The translations under genes and the position numbers were made by a program. Positions 23,923 to 32,294 of a DNA stretch of 64,000 nucleotides are shown one piece after another. This DNA is from Beduinella massiliensis (GTDB taxonomy: Bacteria; Bacillota; Clostridia; Christensenellales; Aristaeellaceae): the NCBI RefSeq assembly GCF_900199405.1, contig NZ_LT963430.1, positions 1,829,605-1,893,604 on the forward strand, written 5' to 3'. The notes below the pieces were generated by a model. It was not told where the DNA came from and made no database searches. It saw only the letters and a program-made list of their open reading frames with translations. The number at the start of each line of letters is the position of its first letter. Position 1 is the first letter of the stretch.

Positions 23923-24072
23923 TAAGAAGCGGCTGGAAAGAGCTGCGAGAGAATCTTAGAAGAGGCCAACGTAAAAGAGCGTACGAGAGTACGGAAAAGC
24001 GAGATTGGTTGAAGAGCGCAGGATGTTGGAAGGCTGGGTGTGCAGTTTTCAAGGTACGAAGACCTTGAGAGA

Positions 24073-24191
24073 TTTCCGGTGGCAATGGCGAAGGGGATCC
24101 ACCTGTTCCCATACCGAACACAGAAGTTAAGCCCTTATGCGCCGATGGTACTTGGCTGGTGACGGCCCGGGAGAGTAGGTCGCTGCCGGAT
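24073..24191 (+). rRNA. rrf: 5S ribosomal RNA
   Basis: About 119 bases from TTTCCGGTGGCAATGGCGAA to GTCGCTGCCGGA, with the conserved TTCCCATACCGAACACAGAA core; the ends pair. Last gene of the rrn operon. Confidence 0.95.
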
Positions 24192-24198
24192 TCCATTC

Positions 24199-24232
24199 AA
24201 AAAAGAGAGTCGAAAGTGGCTCTCTTTTTTCT
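24199..24232. terminator. rrn terminator, bidirectional
   Basis: AAAAAAGAGAG and CTCTCTTTTTT form a stem around GTCGAAAGTGG with T-runs on both strands. It ends the rrn operon and could also stop minus-strand transcription from the histidine kinase gene. Confidence 0.9.
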
Positions 24233-24252
24233 CGTTTTGGGGATGCTATCCC

Positions 24253-24296
24253 CGCTTGGATCGGTTCTCTTCAATCCAAGCGTGGGTTCTTTTTTT
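24253..24296 (+). terminator. Second downstream rrn terminator
   Basis: CGCTTGGAT (24253-24261) and ATCCAAGCG (24274-24282) form a stem; TTCTTTTTTT follows at 24287-24296. A tandem back-up terminator is common after rrn operons. Confidence 0.6.
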
Positions 24297-25635
24297 AGTT
24301 CTTTCCGGGTGCTTGCTCGACGGGGAAGCGCAGCAGCGCCCGGCAGCCGTGCGGCGTCACGTTTTCCAGAGACAAGCTGCCGCCATGCGCCTGTGCAATG
24401 CGCCGAACGAGATCCAAACCGATGCCGTGCGTTTCAAGGCGGCTTAATTTCCGGACGACGGGATTGCTGTCAATTTGCAAGCCCAGGCCGTCGTCCAGAA
24501 CTTCGACTTCGTAGCCATCGCCTAAGCGTATGCGCACGGCGATAGAGCACCCTTCTTCGTTGTGCTGTATGCTGTTGTACAGCAGGTTGGAAACCGCACG
24601 TCCGAAGAGCTCGGCGTCGCCATTCAGCCGTAGAAGCTCTGCGGATTCGTCCGCTTCAAAGGAGACGGAAAAGATCGGCTCCAGGCCGTCGTTGAGCAGG
24701 TCGGTGACGATTTGGCGGATGAGCTGGGTGGGATAAAAGAGCGCGGGACGCAGGGGCTGCATGTCGTATTCGAGCGCGGAGGCCGCGTTCAAGTCGCTGA
24801 CAAGCCGGCGGATGCGCTCGCTTTGCCGCAGGATGAGGACGGCGCGTTTTTGTTCTTCCGGCCCGATCGCGGCATGGGAGAGCGTGTCCGCCTGAAGGAT
24901 CACCTTTGAAAGCGGCGTTCGGATGTCATGCGAAACCCCGGCGATCCATCGTCCGCGCGCTTCATCGCGCTGTTGCAGGATGGAAATGGCGCGGTTGAGT
25001 CCAAGGCGAATGTCCGCCAGTTCCCCTTCGGGGGCAAGCTTTACGAACTCGCCGTGGGACAGCGCGTCGATGCCGCTTAGCAACGGCCCAAATTCTCGCT
25101 GAAAGCGCCTGTTTGTCTTGAGCACCAGCGCTACGCAAAGAGCCACGTTGCTGAGGAATAAAAATGGAACGCCGCAAGCCATAGCGAGAAGGATGTCCGT
25201 ATCGAAATAGGCGTTGTAGCGCCAAATGCTTCCCGTGGGACATAGCAGGACGATGATGCCTTCGGCGTTCGTGCGCACGAAGACAGGGTGCTCTTTGTAA
25301 TACCAACGCGTCATACGCGCGATATCTCCGGCCGTCAGCCGCGCCGGAAGCGATGCATCCACGTTTACGCTGTGGTGAATGCGCAGCGTATCATCCTCCA
25401 CGAAGAATGCGCCGCACTCCCTTTCTTCAAGGGCCGCCTGCGCATCGGCGCCAAAGCCATCCGCGGTCAAGCCTGCCTCTAGCACGTCAAGCAGATCCGC
25501 CGTGCCGATGGATTCCTGCTTCCCAAGATGCGAGAAGATAAAGGCGCCCATTGCGGCCAGATTTACAATGATAAATAGCGCGAAGATCGCAAGGCTGCGC
25601 ACGACATAGCGGCGAAAAAAACGCTGGAATTTCAC
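24295..25635 (-). CDS. Membrane sensor histidine kinase
   Basis: Senses an envelope signal and phosphorylates the adjacent response regulator. The 446 aa start at a GTG that overlaps the stop of the regulator gene, with AAGGAGG 7 bases upstream. Two membrane helices (about 12-34 and 148-172) flank an extracytoplasmic domain of about 110 residues. A HAMP-like region, the H box with His236 in SHDIRTPL, the N box with Asn354, and the G boxes DDGLGLQ (381-387) and GIGLDLV (404-410) follow. Divergence from a LanFEG-like ABC exporter suggests sensing of antimicrobial peptides or cell-wall antibiotics; that link is inferred. Confidence 0.92.
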   Translation of the reverse strand: MKFQRFFRRYVVRSLAIFALFIIVNLAAMGAFIFSHLGKQESIGTADLLDVLEAGLTADGFGADAQAALEERECGAFFVEDDTLRIHHSVNVDASLPARLTAGDIARMTRWYYKEHPVFVRTNAEGIIVLLCPTGSIWRYNAYFDTDILLAMACGVPFLFLSNVALCVALVLKTNRRFQREFGPLLSGIDALSHGEFVKLAPEGELADIRLGLNRAISILQQRDEARGRWIAGVSHDIRTPLSKVILQADTLSHAAIGPEEQKRAVLILRQSERIRRLVSDLNAASALEYDMQPLRPALFYPTQLIRQIVTDLLNDGLEPIFSVSFEADESAELLRLNGDAELFGRAVSNLLYNSIQHNEEGCSIAVRIRLGDGYEVEVLDDGLGLQIDSNPVVRKLSRLETHGIGLDLVRRIAQAHGGSLSLENVTPHGCRALLRFPVEQAPGKN

Positions 25636-26336
25636 AGGTTTTCCTCCTTGCGGCGCACGAGCTTGTACCCCAGCCCACGAACCGTGAGCAGCGCTTCGGG
25701 AGTGGACGGATCTCGCTCGATCTTTTCCCGGATGTGGCGAATGTGGGTCATAAGCGTGCTTTCGTACCCCTGGTACAGTTCGCCGCAGGCCGTCTCGCAC
25801 AGGCTGCCCAGCGTGACGATGCGCCCCTCCGCCTCGAAGAGCTTCTGCAAAATCGCGTGTTCCTTGGCGGTGAGCGGTATCTCGCCATCCTCCCGCAGGA
25901 CGGATGCGCGCGACAGGTCAACCTCGCATGCGGGCAGCGCAAAGCGCTCCGGCGTTTCGGGATAGACGCGTCGCAGCACCGCCGCGATGCGGAAGAGCAG
26001 TTCACGCGGCAGAAAAGGCTTGACGAGGTAGTCGTCTGCACCCAGATGAAAGGCCGCAAACTTATCTTCGCCTTCACCGCGCGCGGTAAGGAAGATGACG
26101 GGCACGTCCATCGAAGCGCGGAGGGTTCGCATGAGGTCGAAGCCGCTGATGTCGGGCAGCATGACGTCCAATAAAATGAGGTCCGGCGGCTGGCTGCGTA
26201 GAAGGCCAAGGGCTTCGCGTCCCGTGGCGGCGGTATCGACGAGTGAATACCCGTCCTCGCGGAGGATGTCACACAGCATGGAGAGAAGCTGCGGGTCGTC
26301 GTCTACGGCGAGAATGCGGCGTTGATGGCGCAACAT
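25632..26336 (-). CDS. OmpR/PhoB-family response regulator
   Basis: DNA-binding partner of the downstream kinase. The receiver domain (about 5-118) has the acidic pair Asp12-Asp13 and the phosphoacceptor Asp57 in LLDVMLPD, with the conserved Lys in YLVKPF near 106-108. A winged-helix output domain (about 135-232) ends with VRGLGYKL. First gene of the minus-strand pair; GAGGTGATTTC precedes the ATG. It probably controls the divergent ABC transporter starting 146 bases away. Confidence 0.94.
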   Translation of the reverse strand: MLRHQRRILAVDDDPQLLSMLCDILREDGYSLVDTAATGREALGLLRSQPPDLILLDVMLPDISGFDLMRTLRASMDVPVIFLTARGEGEDKFAAFHLGADDYLVKPFLPRELLFRIAAVLRRVYPETPERFALPACEVDLSRASVLREDGEIPLTAKEHAILQKLFEAEGRIVTLGSLCETACGELYQGYESTLMTHIRHIREKIERDPSTPEALLTVRGLGYKLVRRKEENL

Positions 26337-26482
26337 GAAATCACCTCTTTCCTATAGAATACCAGAAAACAGAGCGGCTCGTCCGTTTCCGATGAAAAAT
26401 CAAGATAAATTCAAGGTTTCTGCAAGGGAAGCGCAAGGCGGAACGATTAGAATGGAATCCGCTAGAACAAGCGGAGGTGACG

Positions 26483-27394
26483 ATGATGCAGGCCATCATT
26501 CAGACAAAGGGACTGACCAAGGTATACGGCGGCATGATGCGCGTGCGGGATGTGGATTTGCAGGTGCGAGAGGGGGAAATCTATGGATTTCTCGGCCCGA
26601 ACGGCGCAGGGAAATCGACGACGATGAAGATGATTTTGGGGCTGGTGAAGCCAAGCGACGGGCAGGTCGAGGTGTTGGGCCTTCCGTTTACAGAGAGAAA
26701 CCGCATCGAAATTCTGCGCTCCGTCGGCTCCCTGATCGAATCGCCCGCCTACTACGGACACCTGACGGGAAGAGAAAACATGCGCGTGCTGCAGCGGCTG
26801 CTCGACTTGCCGGAACAAAACGTCCGGGAGGCGGTGCGAATCGTGCGCATGGAAGGGCAGATGGACAAGAAGGTGCGCGCCTACTCGCTGGGCATGAAGC
26901 AGCGCCTGGGGATCGCGATGGCAATCGCTCGTTTTCCCAAGCTGCTGATGCTGGACGAGCCGACGAACGGACTCGACCCCGCCGGCATCGAGGAAATCCG
27001 CGAGCTCATCCGCCGCCTGCCGCAGGAATACGGCATGACCGTGATGATTTCCAGCCATCTTCTCTCCGAAATCGACCGCATGGCCACGGCCGTGGGCATC
27101 ATTCAGCACGGGGAGCTGATCTTTCAGGACAGCATGGAGACGCTGCGGCAGATGCGAAGGCCTGTGACGCGCATTCGCACCTCAGACGATGCGCTGGCCG
27201 CAAGAACGCTTTCCGTCATGGGGGCGGCGCACGGAGCGGACGGCCTTTCCCTGGAGGGCGCGACGGACGAACAGGCGGCGCTCGCCGTGAAAAAAATGGT
27301 GGAAGCGGGCGTCGATGTGTATTGCGTAGAGCAGCGCATGCGCAGTTTGGAAGAGGTCTTTCTGGAGATGACGGGAAAGGAGGCCGCGCTATGA
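26483..27394 (+). CDS. ABC transporter ATP-binding protein, BcrA/LanF type
   Basis: Powers export of, or protection against, peptide antibiotics in the BcrA/LanF group. Walker A GPNGAGKS is at 38-45, the signature YSLGMKQR at 134-141 (LanF-like rather than LSGGQ), and Walker B LLMLDEPTNGLDP near 154-166. A C-terminal extension of about 90 residues is typical of the subfamily. GGAGG lies 5 bases before ATG 26483; 26486 is equally possible. The stop overlaps the start of the first permease, so the three genes form one operon next to a two-component system. Confidence 0.9.
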   Translation: MMQAIIQTKGLTKVYGGMMRVRDVDLQVREGEIYGFLGPNGAGKSTTMKMILGLVKPSDGQVEVLGLPFTERNRIEILRSVGSLIESPAYYGHLTGRENMRVLQRLLDLPEQNVREAVRIVRMEGQMDKKVRAYSLGMKQRLGIAMAIARFPKLLMLDEPTNGLDPAGIEEIRELIRRLPQEYGMTVMISSHLLSEIDRMATAVGIIQHGELIFQDSMETLRQMRRPVTRIRTSDDALAARTLSVMGAAHGADGLSLEGATDEQAALAVKKMVEAGVDVYCVEQRMRSLEEVFLEMTGKEAAL

Positions 27395-28152
27395 TGCGTT
27401 CCTTCTGGATCGAATGGCGAAAGCTGCGGGGCAAGCGCGTGCTGCTGACCGCGATGCTCATGATCGGGGCGGAGGCGCTGTTCGTGAGCGCGAATCTTCT
27501 GTCTCAGCGGGAGCGCCTGACCGCACCGGGAGAGGCCGCGACGTGGGGCTACATGCTTTCTCCCTTCGGCATGTTCAACGGATTGTTTTTTCCGGCGATG
27601 CTGGCCGTCTGCGCCAGCCGGTTGGCGGATATGGAGCACGACGGCGGGCTCAGGCTTTCCTGTCTTTGCGGGCAGCGCCTCGCACGGCTGTGGGACTGCA
27701 AGATGGGCGTACTGATGACGATCGCGGCCCTCTCGGTGGCCGCGCAAACCGCAATCTCCCTGGCGGTCGGGCGAAGCATCGGCATCCCCGGCAAACCGGA
27801 TGCGGGCGTGCTGCTGCGCTTCACGCTGGGAACGTTGCTGGTCAGTCTGCCCGCCGCTGCAATTTCGCTGTTTCTTGCCCTTTTATATGAGAACCAGCTG
27901 ATCGCGCTGTCTGAAGGAATGCTCGGGGCGCTGATCGGTTTTATATCCAGCCTGCTGCCCGCGCCGCTTCGCAACCTGCTGCTTTACGGCAACTTTGCGG
28001 AGCTGATCACTGCTGTGCCGCAGGAGACGAGTCCGGGGCAGTTTAAAGTCATGGATACGGCGATCCGCATGACGCCGGTGATCCTTGCGGGGCTCGCGGG
28101 CGTGGGGTTTTACATGCTCGCGAGGCGGAAGATCGCACGGCGGGATTGCTGA
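27391..28152 (+). CDS. ABC-2 permease, first subunit (LanE/MutE-like)
   Basis: A 253 aa membrane protein with about six helices. It starts with MMRSFWIEWRKLRGKR, as in lantibiotic immunity permeases (a short cytoplasmic start with E-x-x-K-x-(K/R)-x-(K/R)). The ATG overlaps the stop of the ATPase gene (ATGA) and is preceded by AAAGGAGG. With the ATPase and the second permease it would form a LanFEG-like complex. No lanthipeptide precursor or synthetase is visible nearby, so resistance to foreign peptides is more likely than self-immunity. Confidence 0.85.
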   Translation: MMRSFWIEWRKLRGKRVLLTAMLMIGAEALFVSANLLSQRERLTAPGEAATWGYMLSPFGMFNGLFFPAMLAVCASRLADMEHDGGLRLSCLCGQRLARLWDCKMGVLMTIAALSVAAQTAISLAVGRSIGIPGKPDAGVLLRFTLGTLLVSLPAAAISLFLALLYENQLIALSEGMLGALIGFISSLLPAPLRNLLLYGNFAELITAVPQETSPGQFKVMDTAIRMTPVILAGLAGVGFYMLARRKIARRDC

Positions 28153-28168
28153 AAGGGAGGCATTTAGA

Positions 28169-28903
28169 ATGATGGACGTGCTTATTGCCGAGTTGGAAAA
28201 GTGCAGGCGCTCAAAGATTTTGCTGCCGGCGGTGGTACTGGCGCTGCTTTCCTGCGCGATCGGCGCGATTACCTATTCGATCAACGCCTCGCTGCTCAGC
28301 GGAGAGCAATGGGGAAACCTTTGGGTGCAGAACGGCCTCTTCTATGGATACTTTTTTTACCCCATGATGATCGCCATCTGCGCGTCTTGTCTCTGGCGAG
28401 TGGAACACCGGGAGCACAACTGGAACCGGCTGATGACCGTCCCCGTCAGGCGCAGGACGCTGATCGGGGCGAAGTTCATCGTGCTCGCATGCGTGGTGTT
28501 GCTGGAGCACACGCTTTTCGTCACGCTCGTGCTGCTGTGCGGCAAGGCGCTGTTTCACATCGCAGCGCCTGTGCCGCCACGGGCGCTCGAGTGGTTCCTG
28601 TTCGGCTGGCTGGCAGCGCTGCCCATCGCGGCGATGCAGCTCTACCTTTCCATGCGCATCCGCAGCTTCGCCGTCCCCATCGGCATCGCGCTGGCGAGTT
28701 GCGTCGTAGGGCTGGGTACATTCGTCATAAGCAGGGAGATTCCCTACCCGAATACGCTGCTCATCGTCGGCTTGGGGGCGCAATCGGAGGAAAACATGGG
28801 GCTGACGATGGGGATGCGGCTGCTGTGCGCGGCCGTGATCTATGCGGCTGCGTTTCTGTTTCTGGCAGCGCAGCGCCTGCGGAGAAACGACATCGCGGCC
28901 TAA
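28169..28903 (+). CDS. ABC-2 permease, second subunit (LanG/MutG-like)
   Basis: A 244 aa membrane protein with six predicted helices. The N-terminus MMDVLIAELEKCRRSK has the same acidic-then-basic pattern as the upstream permease, to which it is probably distantly related. GAAAGGGAGG precedes the ATG. Third gene of the ATPase-permease-permease operon. The presence of two different permeases is the feature that points to the LanFEG rather than the simple BcrAB arrangement. Confidence 0.85.
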   Translation: MMDVLIAELEKCRRSKILLPAVVLALLSCAIGAITYSINASLLSGEQWGNLWVQNGLFYGYFFYPMMIAICASCLWRVEHREHNWNRLMTVPVRRRTLIGAKFIVLACVVLLEHTLFVTLVLLCGKALFHIAAPVPPRALEWFLFGWLAALPIAAMQLYLSMRIRSFAVPIGIALASCVVGLGTFVISREIPYPNTLLIVGLGAQSEENMGLTMGMRLLCAAVIYAAAFLFLAAQRLRRNDIAA

Positions 28904-28938
28904 GCCTGCGATAATCGGCTTGCTGCGTTAGCGCAATC

Positions 28939-28967
28939 TTTACAGCGCACCCCCTTTTCGCTACAAT
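28939..28967 (+). promoter_or_regulatory. Sigma-A promoter of the beta-lactamase-family gene
   Basis: TTTACA (28939-28944), 17-base spacer, TACAAT (28962-28967). The GTG at 28971 would fall at or before the transcription start, so the gene must start further down. Confidence 0.75.
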
Positions 28968-28991
28968 AGAGTGAAAAGGGGGCGTCTTGCG

Positions 28992-30140
28992 TTGAAGGGA
29001 TGGATCAGCCTGCTCATGGCGCTGTGCATGACGATAAACTGTACGGGCGCGTTTGCGGATAGCGCCTTTGAGACAAAAGTACGACGCGTGCTTCGAGAAA
29101 ACCACGCGCTCGGCGCTGTGGTCTGTCTGTACACGCCGGAGAGAGGGCTTCAGACGTTTTCTTATGGGCAAACGAAGCGGCGAAACGGCGACGCGGTCAC
29201 GGCGGATACGGCATTTTTGACGGCTTCGGTCACGAAAATGGTGACGGCGATCGGGGCGCTGCGGCTGTGCGAGATGGGGCTGCTGACGCTGGACGGCGAC
29301 ATCGGCGATGTGCTGGGCTATTCGGTGCGCAATCCGCGCTACCCCCAGACGCCCATCACCCTGCGCCAGCTGCTGACGCACACGGCGGGCATGAAGCACA
29401 ACGCGGATTACGCCGAAAAGGATGGGCGAGGGCGCAAGGCGCTGAAGGAAATGCTATCGAGCGGTGAAAACGTGAAGCGCAACTTTGCCTCCTGGGAACC
29501 GGGAACGCGCGTGGAGTATTCCAACTTCGGCGCAGGCATCGTCGGCAGCCTCATCGAATGCGCGACGGGCGAAGGGCTGGATGCCGCGATGCGCCGTCTC
29601 GTCTTTGCGCCGCTTGGCATCGACGCCGCCTACACGGCGGAGGCAATGAGGGAGCCCGACCGCATCGCTGCGTCCTACCGCGAGAGCGGCAGCATGGGCT
29701 ACGATCCGCTGAAGGACGTGCGTACGTCGGATTTCGCGCCGGAGGATCACTATGACCTCGCGGTGGGCAGCCTGATGATCAGCGGCCCGGATCTTACGCG
29801 GCTGCTTCGCCTGCTCGCGGGCGACGGAAGCGTGGACGGCGTACGCGTGCTCGAGCCGGAAACGGTGAAGCTGATGCGAAGCACGCAAAATAAAGTAGGC
29901 AGTGTAGGCTGCGAAAGCGGACGCGCGCTGGGCATGGAGGTCCGGGAAAATCTCGTTCGCGGCAGAACCCTCTGGGGGCACCAGGGGAACGTATACGGTG
30001 TGCTGTGTGAGGCGTACTTTGACCCGAAGGACGGGACGACGGCGGTGCTGCTTTCAAACGGCATCGACAAGGAGCGGGACGATCGGGGACGCTTTGCGGC
30101 GGGGGTGGACGTTTTGAACGCCTGCTTTGCGGCCGATTGA
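28992..30140 (+). CDS. Secreted serine beta-lactamase-family protein (class C/PF00144 type)
   Basis: A secreted serine hydrolase of 382 aa from the group that includes class C beta-lactamases, D,D-peptidases and esterases. Signal peptide about 1-22; SVTK (Ser79 nucleophile, Lys82) at 79-82; YSN at 176-178; and a late WGHQGN in place of the KTG box. The His-x-Gly form is common in esterase and D-aminopeptidase-like members, so true antibiotic hydrolysis is uncertain. TTG at 28992 is chosen because the promoter rules out the upstream GTG, AAAAGGGGG is 9 bases before it, and it gives a clean signal peptide. Confidence 0.82.
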   Translation: MKGWISLLMALCMTINCTGAFADSAFETKVRRVLRENHALGAVVCLYTPERGLQTFSYGQTKRRNGDAVTADTAFLTASVTKMVTAIGALRLCEMGLLTLDGDIGDVLGYSVRNPRYPQTPITLRQLLTHTAGMKHNADYAEKDGRGRKALKEMLSSGENVKRNFASWEPGTRVEYSNFGAGIVGSLIECATGEGLDAAMRRLVFAPLGIDAAYTAEAMREPDRIAASYRESGSMGYDPLKDVRTSDFAPEDHYDLAVGSLMISGPDLTRLLRLLAGDGSVDGVRVLEPETVKLMRSTQNKVGSVGCESGRALGMEVRENLVRGRTLWGHQGNVYGVLCEAYFDPKDGTTAVLLSNGIDKERDDRGRFAAGVDVLNACFAAD

Positions 30141-30204
30141 GGCTCCGGCCGTGATGCGCTGCCTTGCTTTATCGCGCATGTGGACGTGCGCAATGACCGG
30201 AGGA

Positions 30205-30241
30205 GAAAAAAGGCCGCCCGGAAGCGAGCGCTTCCGGGCGG
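30205..30241 (-). terminator. Terminator of the Cys-rich protein gene
   Basis: A perfect 13-base-pair stem (30214-30226 with 30229-30241), followed on the minus strand by a run of six T. Confidence 0.9.
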
Positions 30242-30253
30242 TGCATGGGATCA

Positions 30254-30865
30254 TCAGCTTTTGAGCCGGGCATTTACACACCCACAGCCAAGGCGGGAAT
30301 TTGAGCCGCAGCCGCAGGAGATTCCACCGCAGCCGCAGGAGCTTCCGCCGCAGCCGCAGGAACATCCGCCGCAGCCGCAGGAGCCGCCGCAGCCGCCGAT
30401 GCTGCCGATACCGCTGCAGCAGCCCCAACGGCACAGCCGGCGGCGATTGATGATCGTCACCACGGCGGGCGGGCAGCCGGGCGTAAGGCGCACGCAGTTG
30501 CCGCAGACGCAGCTGCCGGTGATCGTGGAGCAATAGCGGCGGGGTTCGTCGTTGATCTCTTCGATGGTGTAGTCGCCGCAGATCAATCCCGTGAGGACGA
30601 GCGGCTCGTCGAGCGTCCGGCAGCTGCCGGCGGTCATCTGGAAAACCTCGCCGCACGGGTAGCTGGGGCCCTTGACACAAATCGAGAAGGTACGGGGCGT
30701 GCAGGCCTGGTTGCCGCAGGCGTCGAGCAGAATCTTATGAATGACGAGCGTGCAGCCGTTTTCGGCAACGGAACCTACGCCCGCGAGGGAACATCTATTG
30801 GCAGCGCAGCCGCAGCCGAGGGGCTGCACCCATGCGCAGTTTTCATGATTATCGGTGATATACAT
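30254..30865 (-). CDS. Cys/Gly-rich protein, putative spore surface component
   Basis: No family recognised. 203 aa with 31 cysteines. Residues 1-150 hold scattered cysteines and a stretch LVLTGLICGDYTIEEIND resembling a strand of Cna-B-like domains. Residues about 140-203 form a Gly/Cys tail with repeating CGCGGSS-type units. There is no signal peptide, which fits a protein made inside the mother cell. The ATG has GGAGGTG upstream, a strong terminator follows, and a sigma-E/K-type promoter lies before it (30904-30931). Spore coat or exosporium cross-linking is an inference. The DNA repeat also reads open on the other strand, but that frame has no start context. Confidence 0.7.
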   Translation of the reverse strand: MYITDNHENCAWVQPLGCGCAANRCSLAGVGSVAENGCTLVIHKILLDACGNQACTPRTFSICVKGPSYPCGEVFQMTAGSCRTLDEPLVLTGLICGDYTIEEINDEPRRYCSTITGSCVCGNCVRLTPGCPPAVVTIINRRRLCRWGCCSGIGSIGGCGGSCGCGGCSCGCGGSSCGCGGISCGCGSNSRLGCGCVNARLKS

Positions 30866-30903
30866 CTTGTTTGCACCTCCGTTGCAGGGGTTGGGACCCG
30901 ATA

Positions 30904-30931
30904 TACCTTATGCGCCGGGTGCCCCGCGGGT
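30904..30931 (-). promoter_or_regulatory. Sporulation (sigma-E/sigma-K type) promoter of the Cys-rich protein gene
   Basis: On the minus strand, CGCAC (AC at 30930-30931) is followed by 17 bases and CATAAGGTA (30904-30912). This fits the mother-cell consensus AC-N16/17-CATANNNTA. The same layout precedes two collagen-like genes at 46602 and 48227. Confidence 0.65.
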
Positions 30932-31012
30932 GCGTAAATCCGGCTATGCAAAAAACGGACTTCGGGGTATAATAGAAAAGAAACCCAACGATTTGTCAAA
31001 AGGGGAACAGCG

Positions 31013-32278
31013 ATGGCTATCAAACAAGTCGCCCGCAGGATCGCGAACAACGACTACGTCTTTACGATCCTGACGAAGGTATTCGCACTGCTGATCGGGC
31101 TGGTCGCATCCGCGTACTCCAACCGCTACCTGGGCCCTGAGCTGAAGGGTCAGCTCGCCAAGATCAACGCGCCGCTGACGATCGTCGCGATCGTGGCCAA
31201 CTTCGGCCTGTATCAGCCCTACCCGTTTTACAAACGGCAGGGGCTTCAAAACGCGCTGGACAAGTTCCTGCGCATCTTTTTGCTCCAGTTTATCGTTTAC
31301 ACGGTAGTGGGCGTGGCGCTTGCGTTTATTTTCGATTCGTTCGCGCTGACGGCGGTGTGCCTGATCGCGCCGATTCAGGTGCTCGCCAACCAGATGAGCT
31401 TTACAATCACGGTGGAGGACGTAAAGTTTAAAAACGTCATCTTCTTTACCGCGCGCATTACCAACACGCTGATTACGATCCTCGCCTTTTACACCCTGGA
31501 GCCTTCGCTGCTGGTGGCGCTGGGGCTGATCGTCGTAGGCGACGTGATCACGGTGGTGATGGCCTTCAGACGGCTCAGGCAGGTGCCTAATCCGCTGCGC
31601 GCGGACCTTCGGTTCGCGAAGAAGATCCTTCCGTTCGGCTTTGTCACGATGCTGACGACCCTGATGCTGACGCTCAACTACCGCCTGGACGTGATCATGA
31701 TGGGCTGGTTCGGGGTGGCCGACGCGCAGATCGGCTACTACACGCTGGGCGTTTCGCTTTCGGAGTACGGCTGGCTGATCTCGGACGCATTCCGAGAGGT
31801 GCTCTTCTCGCGTACGGCAAAGGATGACGCGGTGGGCGAGATCACCATGAGCCTGAAAATCAATTTATATCTGACGCTGCTCGTCATCGTCGGCATTGTG
31901 CTCTTCGGGAAGCCCGCAATCCTTGTGGTCGGGGGCAGCAAGTACATGCCCGCTTACGGCGTGACGGTGATCCTGCTCGTCGGCGTGCTGAGCATGAGCT
32001 ACTTCAAGATCATCGGGACGTTGCTGCTGGCTCAGGGCAGAAAGGGTACGTATCTGGGCATGCTCACGGGCAGCGTGGCGGTGAACGTCGCGGCCAACTG
32101 CATCGCGATTCCGGCCATGGGCAAGGAGGGCGCGGCCATCGCCTCCGTGCTTTCGTATACGGTCGCGGGCGCGCTGTTCCTGATATACTTCATGCGCTCC
32201 TACAGCGTACGGGCGGCGGACGTCTTCCTGCTGCGAAAAAGTGAAGTGCAGCGGATCATGAAAAAGTTCAAGCGATAA
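31013..32278 (+). CDS. Polysaccharide flippase (Wzx/MATE-like, MVF superfamily)
   Basis: A 421 aa membrane protein with about 12 helices. It starts with the typical segment VFTILTKVFALLIGLVASAYSNRYLGP near 16-42 (two N-terminal helices with the RYLGP turn). Family members flip lipid-linked oligosaccharides to the outside. A TATAAT at 30968-30973 lies upstream, with AGGGGAACAGCG before the ATG. No polysaccharide cluster surrounds it, so it probably serves a locus elsewhere. It is followed, after 16 bases, by the AAA ATPase gene, with which it may be cotranscribed. Confidence 0.88.
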   Translation: MAIKQVARRIANNDYVFTILTKVFALLIGLVASAYSNRYLGPELKGQLAKINAPLTIVAIVANFGLYQPYPFYKRQGLQNALDKFLRIFLLQFIVYTVVGVALAFIFDSFALTAVCLIAPIQVLANQMSFTITVEDVKFKNVIFFTARITNTLITILAFYTLEPSLLVALGLIVVGDVITVVMAFRRLRQVPNPLRADLRFAKKILPFGFVTMLTTLMLTLNYRLDVIMMGWFGVADAQIGYYTLGVSLSEYGWLISDAFREVLFSRTAKDDAVGEITMSLKINLYLTLLVIVGIVLFGKPAILVVGGSKYMPAYGVTVILLVGVLSMSYFKIIGTLLLAQGRKGTYLGMLTGSVAVNVAANCIAIPAMGKEGAAIASVLSYTVAGALFLIYFMRSYSVRAADVFLLRKSEVQRIMKKFKR

Positions 32279-32294
32279 AGATAGGAGATACCAG

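Noticed and set aside
30180-30536. Pro/Gln-rich ORF on plus with QPQE repeats
   Set aside because: It is the antisense reading of the Gly/Cys repeat; the minus strand has the ribosome binding site, promoter and terminator.
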